Shown here: positions 8,138 to 16,716 of the stretch, piece after piece
Layout: each line of letters starts with the position of its first letter
Numbering within the stretch: position 1 is the first letter of the stretch
Virus record (IMG/VR): IMGVR_UViG_3300037245_001174
Coordinates: 1-39,354 of that record
Reading direction: 5' to 3' (one strand)
DNA: 39,354 nt
Source: a virus
Notes under the pieces: model-generated
Told to the model about the DNA's origin: nothing
Databases searched by the model: none
What the model saw: the letters and a program-made list of their open reading frames with translations, nothing else
Translations under genes and position numbers: made by a program

Positions 8138-8443
8138 ATGACAAAGAAGAAAAGCGATAAGAAGATAAAGATCCAGAATCTCGGAGCCGTCTATCACGGC
8201 ATGGACACAGATGGAACCATTGTCACGATTCCCCAGTTTGCGTCAATGGCCTTGACTCCCGCGAAGGTCGGTCAACTCCAGGGCGACTTCCCGGACGATT
8301 GGTCGACCGATATCGACGAGACGCTCGGACAGGCGGCGAAGGAAGAGGACGTCGAAGAGGAAGAGTCCCCAGTCGATCCTCCGGCCGACGAGGAAGCCGA
8401 CGAGATCCCCGAAGACACAACGGAAGCCGAGAAAGAGGACTAG
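8138..8443 (+). CDS. Small protein with a highly acidic C-terminus, unknown function
   Basis: A 101-residue protein. It begins with a lysine run (MTKKKSDKKIKIQNLG), has a short beta-like middle (TIVTIPQFASMALTPAKVGQL) and ends in a stretch of about 40 residues dominated by Glu, Asp and Pro. Between the head-associated protein and the head-tail connector, small proteins of this kind are usually minor head proteins or the equivalent of lambda FI-type packaging accessories. That role is inference from position only. The RBS is GGAAGG seven bases or so upstream, and the next gene starts three bases after its stop. Confidence 0.7.
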   Translation: MTKKKSDKKIKIQNLGAVYHGMDTDGTIVTIPQFASMALTPAKVGQLQGDFPDDWSTDIDETLGQAAKEEDVEEEESPVDPPADEEADEIPEDTTEAEKED

Positions 8444-8446
8444 CGG

Positions 8447-9307
8447 ATGCCTCTAATATCTCTGCAAGAGGCGAGAGAGCACCTGGAGATACCTGACGCC
8501 GCCGAGGACGTCGCTCTCCAGGACTTCATTGATCGAGTCATGGCTTCTATCCAGTCAGGGCTCAATGTCAATTACTGGGCCGGGGCGGTGGCCTTGTCCA
8601 TCTATTCCGACCAAGCTGACGCGACAGCCGCGAGCGTGACAGTCGACTCGACGAAGGTCTCCCTCACGATCACCGGGGGAGCCAAGGACGGGACGATCGA
8701 GGTTGACTATGCGACCTATGACACATTGACAAAGATCGTCGCTCAGATAGAGGCTCAGACCGGATGGGCGGCCTCACTCATAGGCTCAGGCGCAATCGTC
8801 AGCAATCTCTTGATGGAGATCGCAGCGACGACAGCCTTCGGGATCGCTAATATCCTTCGCCTAGATTACGCCTTGACCCATACAGAGTATTACGACGGCA
8901 AGCGCGAATCCGCGATCTTCGATCGGCTGTATCTCGGATGGAATCCTGTCACGTCGGTTACAAGTCTTCACGATGACACGGCGCGAGAGTATGGCTCCGA
9001 TACGCTCCTCGATGAAGACGACGATTATGTCGTCCTCGACTCAGGCCCTCAGCTTGACGGATTCACTTTCAACAAGGGGTGGAGAAATATCAAGATCGTC
9101 TATCAGGGGGGCTTCACGAATGCGACGCGCCCTGACGCTCTCGTGATCGCGATGCTTCGAGCGATGTCGTATCTCTGGAATCGTCGCAAGGCGGAGCATA
9201 TCAGTTCCGATAACGTCCAGGAGATCAACCTTGCTCGGAGCTTTATCATCGAGCTTCCCATGGACATAAAGAACGGATTCGGCAACTATCGAAGGTTGAC
9301 AGTATGA
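8447..9307 (+). CDS. Head-tail connector, gp6-like, with an inserted domain
   Basis: The adaptor that docks on the portal. The N-terminal helix pair (LQEAREHLEIPDAAEDVALQ) and the C-terminal half (SAIFDRLYLGWNPVTSVTSL, then KIVYQGGFTNATRPDALVIA) match the common HK97 gp6/DNA-packaging family pattern, which is usually about 100-200 residues. Here 286 residues are present because roughly residues 45-140 form an extra beta-rich segment (ALSIYSDQADATAASVTVDS and onward) splitting the fold. Its stop overlaps the next start as ATGA. Function as head-tail adaptor is family knowledge; the insertion is seen directly. Confidence 0.75.
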   Translation: MPLISLQEAREHLEIPDAAEDVALQDFIDRVMASIQSGLNVNYWAGAVALSIYSDQADATAASVTVDSTKVSLTITGGAKDGTIEVDYATYDTLTKIVAQIEAQTGWAASLIGSGAIVSNLLMEIAATTAFGIANILRLDYALTHTEYYDGKRESAIFDRLYLGWNPVTSVTSLHDDTAREYGSDTLLDEDDDYVVLDSGPQLDGFTFNKGWRNIKIVYQGGFTNATRPDALVIAMLRAMSYLWNRRKAEHISSDNVQEINLARSFIIELPMDIKNGFGNYRRLTV

Positions 9308-9807
9308 GCACTGAACAATTTGTCGAGATCGATCGCAAGAGCATTAAGGACGCCCTAGCAAAGTTTGAAAAGACTCAGGTCGATCCGGACTGGGCGATCC
9401 CGCGCCTTATCGCCGACGCGATGACAGTCGGATTCAACGCCATACGAGATATCGGGATGTTCAACGGCTTCTCGAGGCAGGGGCTCTATATGCAGAGCAT
9501 CCAGATGGACGCGATCGGGAAAGGCCGCAACCGTGAAGGCGAGATCCGGAACGCCGCGAAAGACCCGCGGACTGGCTACAAGTATCCGGAGGGCTTGGAG
9601 ACGGGAACGCCCCCGCATACGATCCGTGCGACTGTCGCCAAGGCGCTACATTTCTTTTTGCCGGACGGGACGGAAATATTCGCCAAGGAAATTCAGCATC
9701 CGGGGACGGAGCCGATGTGGATATATCGGCAAGCCTCACAGATCATAAACAAGAGGCTCCCGTCGATCGCTGCAAACATAATGAAAAGGGCGATGCAGAA
9801 TGGCTGA
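9304..9807 (+). CDS. HK97 gp10-like head-closure / tail-joining protein
   Basis: A 167-residue protein with the signature of the HK97 gp10 family: a central GTPPHTIR segment, ALHFFLPDGTEIF, and then KEIQHPGTEP followed by a C-terminal helix. Members of this family lie between the connector and tail terminator, and help to join head and tail. ATGA overlap with the upstream gene and 8-base overlap with the downstream gene indicate translational coupling. The assignment to the family is good; the exact structural position (head closure or tail completion) is inference. Confidence 0.75.
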   Translation: MSTEQFVEIDRKSIKDALAKFEKTQVDPDWAIPRLIADAMTVGFNAIRDIGMFNGFSRQGLYMQSIQMDAIGKGRNREGEIRNAAKDPRTGYKYPEGLETGTPPHTIRATVAKALHFFLPDGTEIFAKEIQHPGTEPMWIYRQASQIINKRLPSIAANIMKRAMQNG

Positions 9808-10300
9808 GATAGACATGGCGGCGATGGAAGATTATCTCGTGACGCGATTGGAAGCCCATTCGTATCTCGGGGACTCCGCCAACATAACGACGATCGAGGC
9901 TAGACGCGATTGGTCGTATCCTGACGAGAGGCATAAGGCCATGGGGTTTGCGCCGAGTGAGCTTCCCGGGCTGATTGTCCAGAATCAAACGATGTATGGC
10001 AAGCGGGTTGAGCCAAGGATAATCGCAAAGGATACGGTTGAGTATTCAGTCCCGATAGTCATTAATGGGATATGCCACACGTCGGCGATCGAAACCTCCA
10101 GGGACCTCGCAAATCGGATTACGGAAGAGGTTGTGGATTCCATGCGGAAGACCTCGAAGCTTCCTGGCAAGTGGGGAACGGACGGGCTCGTCGATGTCGA
10201 TACCATTTCGGGAATGTATTTCATGCTCCCCCAGATGGAGGACAGCATCTATGGGATAACAACAGTATTCCTTACCATGAAAAAAGTGATATCAACATAG
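9800..10300 (+). CDS. Probable tail terminator / tail completion protein
   Basis: A 166-residue protein between the gp10-like protein and the tail tube, where the tail terminator normally lies. It opens with MEDYLVTRLEAHSYLGDSAN, has alternating strands with VEPRIIAKDTVEYSVPIVIN, and ends in VFLTMKKVIST; this alpha-beta layout agrees with lambda gpU-type terminators. No diagnostic motif is visible, so the call is mainly synteny. The start overlaps the preceding stop, and a clear AAAGGAG for the next gene follows within 16 bases of the stop. Confidence 0.6.
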   Translation: MAEIDMAAMEDYLVTRLEAHSYLGDSANITTIEARRDWSYPDERHKAMGFAPSELPGLIVQNQTMYGKRVEPRIIAKDTVEYSVPIVINGICHTSAIETSRDLANRITEEVVDSMRKTSKLPGKWGTDGLVDVDTISGMYFMLPQMEDSIYGITTVFLTMKKVIST

Positions 10301-10315
10301 GAAAGGAGCGCAAAG

Positions 10316-10729
10316 ATGGGAACTCCAGAGCGCGGCGTTGACTGGCTGTTGCAGATTAATACCTCAGTCCCGGCAACGCCCAACTTCGTGACTGTCGGGG
10401 GACAGCGGAACTCGCCCTTCGATCGCACAACCGACGAGATCGATACGACGGACAAAAACGCGGATGGCTTGAAGAGCAATCTTGCCAGCCTTCGCGGATG
10501 GTCGATTAGCGCGGACTTGATTTGTCAGACAGACGACGTCGGCTGGCAAGAACTCGAATCGACATGGGAGACCGATCAAAAGCAAGCCCACATCCGCCTT
10601 GTCACCGCTGCTGGTGTGACGTATACCGGGCTGGCGACGATGACCTCTTTCGCGGTCGACGAGCCCCACGACGGAGCTGTCTCATGCTCTGTCTCATTCA
10701 CGGGGAGCGGAGCCATAACCAAGGCATAA
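10316..10729 (+). CDS. Major tail tube protein
   Basis: A 137-residue tail tube subunit. The pattern is that of the TP901-1/HK97 tube family: an N-terminal strand (DWLLQINTS), FVTVGGQRNSPFDRTTDEID near residue 20-40, a central WSISADLICQTDDVGWQEL, and a C-terminal strand pair FAVDEPHDGAVSCSVSFTGSG. These proteins stack as hexamers to form the tail tube. Strong RBS (GAAAGGAG) supports high expression. Position directly before the tail chaperones and tape measure fits. Confidence 0.85.
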   Translation: MGTPERGVDWLLQINTSVPATPNFVTVGGQRNSPFDRTTDEIDTTDKNADGLKSNLASLRGWSISADLICQTDDVGWQELESTWETDQKQAHIRLVTAAGVTYTGLATMTSFAVDEPHDGAVSCSVSFTGSGAITKA

Positions 10730-10766
10730 GCAGACTCAGAATCCGATAATGAAGGGAGTAGGAAGC

Positions 10767-11096
10767 ATGGCCGAATTAACCGTAAAAAGTATCACTCAGT
10801 CAGGTGTCCAGCCTGTCCCTGTCGCAGCCGCCGACCTTGGCGATACCTTCGACAACGATGGAGCGACATTCTTTCACGCGCTCAATGGCAGCGCGGGGTC
10901 GATAACCGTTACCTTCACCGCTCAGAACGGTTGCTCACAGGGATTCGATCACGACATCGCCGTCGCTGTTCCAGCGGGCGAGGAGCGCATGATTGGACCA
11001 TTCGAGAAGTATCTATACGACAACGCCGACGAAGAGGTCGAGGTTACTTATGAGGCTCATGAAGACCTGACCGTCGACGTTTTCAAGTTCAACTAG
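10767..11096 (+). CDS. Small beta-sandwich structural protein of the tail region
   Basis: A 109-residue protein whose start I place at ATG 10767 because AGGAAG lies six bases upstream; ATG 10749 has weaker support. The sequence has a recurring phage pattern: MAELTVKSITQSG, then LGDTFDNDGATFFHALNG, and VAVPAGEERMIGPFEKYLY. Similar small beta-rich proteins sit beside tail tube or capsid genes in many phages and are taken as minor structural or decoration proteins. The precise role is not known to me. Confidence 0.6.
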   Translation: MAELTVKSITQSGVQPVPVAAADLGDTFDNDGATFFHALNGSAGSITVTFTAQNGCSQGFDHDIAVAVPAGEERMIGPFEKYLYDNADEEVEVTYEAHEDLTVDVFKFN

Positions 11097-11137
11097 CGGC
11101 TTCATGGAGAAAGCCAAACCTCAGAAGGGAGAACCTT

Positions 11138-11503
11138 ATGCCACCTCTACCATGGATTGAGATTGAACTGGACAAACTCCGCAAGCTCCACATCGGGATG
11201 AATGAGCTTGCTTATCTCGAAGATGAGTGGGACTATACCCTCGACACATTCGGGGATGCCAAGAAGATGACATCGGCGCTCATTCTCATCCGCGTATTCT
11301 GGGTTGGGTTAAGGCGAGACGATCCGACATTGACGCTTGACGAGGTCGGGGACATTCTCGATGGTGTCAGCGATTGGAAGATGGTCGCTAAGAAACTGAC
11401 GAAGGCTCTTGCCAATTCTTTTGGGGGAGCCAAGGAAGACGCGGCCCCCTCCAAGAAAAAGAGCGCCGAGGAAAATCCCGAAGCCCCTGGGACTGGGGCC
11501 TAG
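11138..11503 (+). CDS. Tail assembly chaperone, short form (lambda G equivalent)
   Basis: A 121-residue helical protein directly before the tape measure. It opens with MPPLPWIEIELDKLRKLHIG and contains the typical chaperone segment EVGDILDGVSDWKMVAKKLTKALANSFGG. It ends in a charged linker with the lysine run where the ribosome can slip. In lambda and relatives the G protein and the frameshifted GT protein bind the tape measure and recruit tube subunits. RBS AGAAGGGAGAA precedes the ATG. The frameshift extension is listed separately. Confidence 0.85.
   Translation: MPPLPWIEIELDKLRKLHIGMNELAYLEDEWDYTLDTFGDAKKMTSALILIRVFWVGLRRDDPTLTLDEVGDILDGVSDWKMVAKKLTKALANSFGGAKEDAAPSKKKSAEENPEAPGTGA
11455..11461 (+). 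promoter_or_regulatory. Candidate -1 ribosomal frameshift site in the tail chaperone
   Basis: In the zero frame the ribosome reads G-AAA-AAG at 11455-11461, followed by purine-rich sequence. A -1 slip here joins the upstream chaperone to the frame that is open from 11392 to 11847. The heptamer departs from the classical A-AAA-AAG at its first base, so the P-site re-pairing has one mismatch. I found no better heptamer in the overlap. Confidence 0.65.
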
Positions 11504-11847
11504 CGATAGAGCAAGGCATCGGCATATTGGGGTTGGCTCCCTCGGAGTTCTGGGAGCTTACTCCATATGAGTTGAACGTCAAGATCGAGGCATACAACAA
11601 GAAAAAGAGGATACAAGAAAAGATGTTGCGCCTGATAGCGACCGACAATATCGCGGTCCCGATTATCAACTCGACCAGGAAGCGGAGCCAACAAATCACG
11701 AGCCGCCAGCTACTAGGCCCCCGTTTTTTCATGGACGAAAACACGCTTGCAGATCAAAAGACGGAGGCGGCGCGATTGAGGGCCAGCTTCGCGCACATAA
11801 TCCCAGAGTACCAGGAAGCCGCGCCGGAGAAGAGAGTCTATGCCTGA
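11461..11847 (+). CDS. Frameshift extension of the tail chaperone (lambda T equivalent)
   Basis: This frame lacks a good start of its own: the first candidates are TTG codons near 11527 without a ribosome binding site. Reading from the slip site gives SRSPWDWGLAIEQGIGILGL followed by PSEFWELTPYEL, the highly typical T-part signature (tryptophan-rich entry, then LTPxEL). The GT product would be about 236 residues: 108 from the zero frame plus 128 here. The stop at 11845-11847 overlaps the tape-measure start by eight bases. Known biology: the G/GT ratio sets tail assembly. Confidence 0.8.
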   Translation, partial: ERRGKSRSPWDWGLAIEQGIGILGLAPSEFWELTPYELNVKIEAYNKKKRIQEKMLRLIATDNIAVPIINSTRKRSQQITSRQLLGPRFFMDENTLADQKTEAARLRASFAHIIPEYQEAAPEKRVYA

Positions 11848-14290
11848 CGAACAATCAGAACTGCTAATCCGAATCCTCGCCAACATCTCCGACTATATGA
11901 AAAAGATGGATGTGGCGGGGAAGCGGATGCAATCGTTTGGAGCCTCGGCCGCAAAGGTCGGTCGAGCAATGACCCTTCGAGTCTCCGCCCCGATAGCGCT
12001 TCTCGGCGGTGTCATGATAAAGATGGGCATGGACGCCCAGGAGTCCGAGAACCTGTTCACCGTCGCTATGGGGAATATGGGGGATGCGGCGCGCGAATGG
12101 TCCGAGGATCTCTCCGACGCCCTCGGCCTTAATTCTTTCGCTCTCCGGGAGAACGTCGCAACCCTGCACACGATGTTTGAGTCGATGGGCTTCGCCTCCC
12201 AGGAAGCTTTCAACATGGCAAGCGGGATGACAGAACTTGCTCATGATATGGCTTCCTTTTTCAATCTAAAACCGGATGAAGCCTTCATGCGTTTGCGGGC
12301 AGGAATCACCGGAGAGATTGAGCCGCTTAAACGCCTGGGAATCCTGGTCGGAGAGCAAGTAACAAAGACAGCCGCCTACACCGCGGGCATCGCCGAGTTT
12401 GGCAAGGAATTGACTGAGGTCCAGAAGGTCCAGGCCCGATGGTTGACGATCCAGAAAGCGACGGTAAAGGCATCTGGCGATCTCGCAAGGACGCTCGACT
12501 CTCCGACGAATCGACTTCGTCGCTTTAAGGAATCGATGGAGGAAGTCGCAATAGTTTTAGGCGAAGCGATCATCGAAAGCAAAGGATTCCAAAAGGCGTT
12601 AGACGGCTTGGATGCCGTGGCGGAGAAGGCCAAGATACTTGCTCAGTGGTTTACGCAACTGCATCCAGAGACACAGGCCACAGTGATTCAGTTCATTGCG
12701 TTGGTCGGAGCGGCGGGGCCAGCCATTGCAGTCCTCGGCAACATGGCCGAGATATTGGGGGGGCTGGCCATCGGCTTTGTTGCCTTAAAGGTTGCCATTC
12801 CAGCAACGGTAGCCGCACTCAATCCGCTTACTTTGGCGATCGCTGCGATCGGCCTTGCCATCGGCGCATTCGCCTTCGTCTGGAAACAGAACTGGGGGAA
12901 TATCCAGGGGCAAATGGTAGTAGCTGCGACGGCTATTCAGAAATTTGCAGTCGCAATCGCGATGACTCTTAAAAATCTCTTGGGGATTGCGACCGATTTC
13001 GGAAAGCAGTTCTGGCTTGTCTTCTCAGATCCGAAAAGGTTCCTGAAAGAAGGGAAGTTTATTGATGACATAATCCGAGAGCGGATTGACAATATCAAGA
13101 GGGACTGGAAACGCGCGACGGGCGACATAAAGCGGGAATGGGAGATCCAGACGACCCATTTCCGCGAACAGCAAGGGAAGCGCCTCGGGATAGTGGAGGA
13201 CGCGACCAAACAGATCAAAGCCTTGCATGCGCAACAGACCGGAGATGTCAAGAATGCGGCCAACGAGCAACTCGAAGCCGAGCGCCTGATCCTAAAGCTT
13301 CGAGTCCAAGAGATATCCCAAGGGCTTGAAACAGAGACGGAAGCTTTTGAGCGGAGCTATCAGGAGCGGAGAGCGATTCTGGAGCGCGCGATCGCGATCG
13401 AAGTCGAGAATAAAGGACAGGCTATGGCCGCGTTGCAGCGTCTCGATGTGGAGAAGGCAGACTTCGAGATTCAAATTGCGAAAGAGACGGCCGAGGAGCT
13501 TGCAGATATCCGCGAACAGTGGGTTGACGATTACGAGCAATCGATCTTCAAGATGCAAGAACTTGATACAGCTTATCGGATGGGAAACGTCGCCGGCTTC
13601 ATGGAAATGTTTGACGAGAACCTCGCGATGTTTGAGGCGGACCTCGAGGGACGTCAAGCGTTCATGGATACATTCGCCGAAATGATGAAGATATCTCAGG
13701 GCGACATATGGCAGTTCGCTTCAGACGTGGCGAATACGGCTTTCGATTCTATATCGGCGGGGCTCTCGAATATGATTACGGGCGCCAATACGGTCAAGGA
13801 AGCCTTTGCAGGAATAGGGAAGGCTCTTATCAAGGTATTTGTCGATTATGTCGTCCAGCGGATAATCGCAAGCATTGTGGCAAAAGCCATGACAGCAGCC
13901 GAGGCCCTGATTAGCGCGAAGGCCGGAGCACTGGTCGCGAAGGCATGGGCTCCAGCCGCCGCCATGGTCTCACTCGCGACCTTCGGAGCGAATGCGGCCC
14001 CGGCAATGGCGGGGATCGCGGCGACTGTCGGGCTTGCGAATCTTCTGGCGCTGGCAACTCCTATGGCCGAGGGCGGAATAGCCTTCACTCCGACGCTGGC
14101 ATTGATCGGGGAAGGCTCCAGGGCCGAGGCTGTCGTCCCGCTCGGACGCATGGGCGAGATGGGCGGCGGCGGCGGCTTCCACATCGAGAATCTAAACGTC
14201 TTCTCCCAGTCCTCGAATGCGATCGGGATCGTTGACGACATCCGAGACGAGCTTAAATATCAGCTTGACGCCGAAACTAGGAGCGCATAA
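11840..14290 (+). CDS. Tape measure protein
   Basis: An 816-residue protein, the longest gene in the tail cluster. The N-terminus (about 1-60) is charged and helical. Residues ~65-170 carry the minor-tail/TMP family segment NLFTVAMGNMGDAAREWSED and GITGEIEPLKRLGILVGEQV. Two hydrophobic stretches (about 275-345 and 690-780) are typical of tape measures that insert into the host membrane. Between them is a long coiled coil (about 420-590). At the family rule of ~1.5 angstrom per residue, the tail would be roughly 120 nm. It is preceded by the chaperone pair, the standard arrangement. Confidence 0.9.
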   Translation: MPDEQSELLIRILANISDYMKKMDVAGKRMQSFGASAAKVGRAMTLRVSAPIALLGGVMIKMGMDAQESENLFTVAMGNMGDAAREWSEDLSDALGLNSFALRENVATLHTMFESMGFASQEAFNMASGMTELAHDMASFFNLKPDEAFMRLRAGITGEIEPLKRLGILVGEQVTKTAAYTAGIAEFGKELTEVQKVQARWLTIQKATVKASGDLARTLDSPTNRLRRFKESMEEVAIVLGEAIIESKGFQKALDGLDAVAEKAKILAQWFTQLHPETQATVIQFIALVGAAGPAIAVLGNMAEILGGLAIGFVALKVAIPATVAALNPLTLAIAAIGLAIGAFAFVWKQNWGNIQGQMVVAATAIQKFAVAIAMTLKNLLGIATDFGKQFWLVFSDPKRFLKEGKFIDDIIRERIDNIKRDWKRATGDIKREWEIQTTHFREQQGKRLGIVEDATKQIKALHAQQTGDVKNAANEQLEAERLILKLRVQEISQGLETETEAFERSYQERRAILERAIAIEVENKGQAMAALQRLDVEKADFEIQIAKETAEELADIREQWVDDYEQSIFKMQELDTAYRMGNVAGFMEMFDENLAMFEADLEGRQAFMDTFAEMMKISQGDIWQFASDVANTAFDSISAGLSNMITGANTVKEAFAGIGKALIKVFVDYVVQRIIASIVAKAMTAAEALISAKAGALVAKAWAPAAAMVSLATFGANAAPAMAGIAATVGLANLLALATPMAEGGIAFTPTLALIGEGSRAEAVVPLGRMGEMGGGGGFHIENLNVFSQSSNAIGIVDDIRDELKYQLDAETRSA

Positions 14291-14293
14291 CAG

Positions 14294-15493
14294 ATGTCCG
14301 ATAAATTCACATCCTCGGAATTCGTCCGGTATGCAGGAAGCTCGATGTACTTCGTTATCAATTCGATCGTGGTGGGACGCCTGGATATCGACGGCACTCT
14401 CGCGCTCATGGGCGAAGTCGCAGAATCACAAGCTCTCCCGGCCGCGCCAACCTCGTCAGTCGGCTATGATTCAGATCGGGGGACGATATATATCCCCCTG
14501 CCGGACAAGACGCGCCTCTTTGAAATTGACTCGAATGGAGATGTCTCGATCGCCGGAGGCGTTATGACTTTTCAGACGATCGCATGGTCTGGTAATAACT
14601 GGGAGATAGCGAACTCCTCCACGAAAGCATGGGCGAACATCGCGGGATACCGCCCGCTCGACTTCGTCGCTACAACGCTCGACATGGATCTCGCCGGGGA
14701 CGTGCTCTCATATGAGCCCAATCTCGGAACGCTCCCGACTGTAATAATCCTCACCCATGCGATCGCAGCCGACTTCGAGTTCAACGAAAACTCCTGGGTC
14801 AAGCGCATCCAAGGAAAGACGCGCTCGAAGGTCATCCCCTCTCTAGGGATGGATGGGGGGCGGGAATCGTCCGATGGGAAGCTCCAGGCAAGAATGATAG
14901 AAGTCGAGACAATCATCCGGGAGGCTTCTCCGGCGCTATACAGGGCTGCGAAGGATGCGCTCTATCAGGCCGTCTCACGTTCGGACCTACTGCTATGGCT
15001 CGACTATGAGAGATACGCGCCGCTTGCGTTGCTCGACTCGTATCGAGAAGTTTTCCTCCCCGGCTATTTCGGAGTGGGCGCGCGCTTCATAATCCGATTC
15101 GAGCAAGAACTCCCCTTATGGCTTTCCGCCGATCTGGTTACGGACACGCAAGCGATCACGTCCTCGCCGGAGACCTATTTCATTCAGACGGATTCGCAGC
15201 AAAATGTTTTCCCGATCTTCGAGATAACAGCCGAAGAGGATCTCCCCACCTTTGAGATCGAGAATGTGACGGATGGGCGGACGTTGGAATACAACGATTC
15301 CTTTTTCGAGAACGGGCGGACAGTCACGATCGACTGCGAGCATTTCACCGTCGAGCTTGACGGGGGGCTTGGAAATAGAATACACCAAATCTCAGGGCAG
15401 CCGCTCCGGCTCCTGGGCGGCGCAAATAACGAGATCAAAGTGACGGGCGGGAATTGCTCAATCCTTACCACGTATCGGAACAGATATATATGA
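14294..15493 (+). CDS. Distal tail (Dit-like) protein
   Basis: A 399-residue protein just after the tape measure. The first half has a beta-rich stretch with LAGDVLSYEPNLGTLPTVII; the C-terminal ~130 residues have paired PIFEITAEEDLPTFEIENVT and NDSFFENGRTVTIDCEHFTV strands that recall the galectin-like or oligosaccharide-binding end of Dit proteins. The Dit ring links the tube to the hub. No unique motif proves this, so the call rests on synteny and beta pattern. Its stop overlaps the next ATG (ATGA at 15490). Confidence 0.55.
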   Translation: MSDKFTSSEFVRYAGSSMYFVINSIVVGRLDIDGTLALMGEVAESQALPAAPTSSVGYDSDRGTIYIPLPDKTRLFEIDSNGDVSIAGGVMTFQTIAWSGNNWEIANSSTKAWANIAGYRPLDFVATTLDMDLAGDVLSYEPNLGTLPTVIILTHAIAADFEFNENSWVKRIQGKTRSKVIPSLGMDGGRESSDGKLQARMIEVETIIREASPALYRAAKDALYQAVSRSDLLLWLDYERYAPLALLDSYREVFLPGYFGVGARFIIRFEQELPLWLSADLVTDTQAITSSPETYFIQTDSQQNVFPIFEITAEEDLPTFEIENVTDGRTLEYNDSFFENGRTVTIDCEHFTVELDGGLGNRIHQISGQPLRLLGGANNEIKVTGGNCSILTTYRNRYI

Positions 15494-16704
15494 GTCCTGT
15501 CTTTCTCAAAGACCATCGATTTCTCGATAACATTATCTTCCTCAGAGCCGCCGATATCACGATCCCTGACATCCCGGAAGAGCCCGAGGTTTCCCCCGAA
15601 GGTGAGGGCTATGGATGGAACGTAATCATATTCGATCGCGACGATTTGAAAGTCCTGGAGTATAGTTCTTTTCAGGGATCGAGCCCTGTATCCTCTATCC
15701 GCTTTGATCTGGTCGAGACGGGCTCAGGCACCTTCGAGATGACTCTTTCAGAGTGGCCGTCGACCGAAATAGGCTATTCGTTTCGCGTTGATATCCACCT
15801 CTTCGGGGAGCCGGAGCCCAGGTTCTCGGGGCATGTCCTCGGCAAGCCGGAGGAAGGCGACACGTCGGGGAAGTATAAGTTCACGGGGCATGGACTTTAT
15901 TACCAGCTCGCATACGCCCGCGTCAATCGCTCTTACGATCTCCAACCGCTTGACACGATCGCGCGCGATATCCTCACGACGGATGTCCAGCCGTTCACCG
16001 ACATCAGATATGATGGAACGAAGATCATCTCGCCGGGATACGTGGCAACTGCGATTAGTTTCAATCGCATCTCGGCCAGAGAGTCGCTCCTTGATCTTGC
16101 AGAGATAGCGACCAACTTTGTAATCGGAGTTGGCCCGGATCGCGCTTTCTTTTTCAGGCCTGTCAGCACAGCCGTTACCGCCGATGCATGCAAGTGGGCA
16201 GCGCATCACATCTCTCAGATATCAGTCGAAAGGGACGTGTCGGATATCATAAACGATATCGATATCCTTTCCGGAGAACTGGAGAGCGGATCGAATTATG
16301 CGGCGACAGTCGAGGACGCGGCCTCGATTGCGACATTTGGCCGCCGATGGGGGAAAGCGACTATTCCAAGCGCCCTTTCGTCTGGGGACGCCGAGAGGTG
16401 GGGCGAGTTCCTTCTTGAATCAAAAGCGAATCCCCTCGATCGCGCGCGGCTTAGGAACGTCGAGCTTTTCAATAACGACTTGATCGAAGCATACGGCTAT
16501 ATGAGATTCACTGACAATCATGGAACTCAACAAGAGCTCCCGATCAAGCGCGTCCAGTATCATCTTAGGCCCAATGAGAGAATCAAGGTTGATGTCGACC
16601 TGGGGGACGTGGACTTCCTGGCGATCAATACAAAATACGTCGGCTTGCTCAGAAGGATCGCAAGCGAGGAAGCCTTACAGCAATCGAATATGGGGCAGAT
16701 ATAA
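15490..16704 (+). CDS. Baseplate hub / tail-associated protein, gp27-like
   Basis: A 404-residue protein. I use ATG 15490, overlapping the upstream stop, instead of a TTG 36 bases upstream. The sequence contains FSGHVLGKPEEGDTSGKYKF (a strand-rich split domain), YDLQPLDTIARDIL, and a later FGRRWGKATIPSALSSGDAE segment with LRPNERIKVDVDLGD near the end. This matches the layout of siphovirus hub proteins related to T4 gp27 and the Tal N-terminus (four beta domains around the tail tip). Function at the tail tip is inference from family layout and position after Dit. Confidence 0.6.
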   Translation: MSPVFLKDHRFLDNIIFLRAADITIPDIPEEPEVSPEGEGYGWNVIIFDRDDLKVLEYSSFQGSSPVSSIRFDLVETGSGTFEMTLSEWPSTEIGYSFRVDIHLFGEPEPRFSGHVLGKPEEGDTSGKYKFTGHGLYYQLAYARVNRSYDLQPLDTIARDILTTDVQPFTDIRYDGTKIISPGYVATAISFNRISARESLLDLAEIATNFVIGVGPDRAFFFRPVSTAVTADACKWAAHHISQISVERDVSDIINDIDILSGELESGSNYAATVEDAASIATFGRRWGKATIPSALSSGDAERWGEFLLESKANPLDRARLRNVELFNNDLIEAYGYMRFTDNHGTQQELPIKRVQYHLRPNERIKVDVDLGDVDFLAINTKYVGLLRRIASEEALQQSNMGQI

Positions 16705-16716
16705 CGGAGGAGGCGA

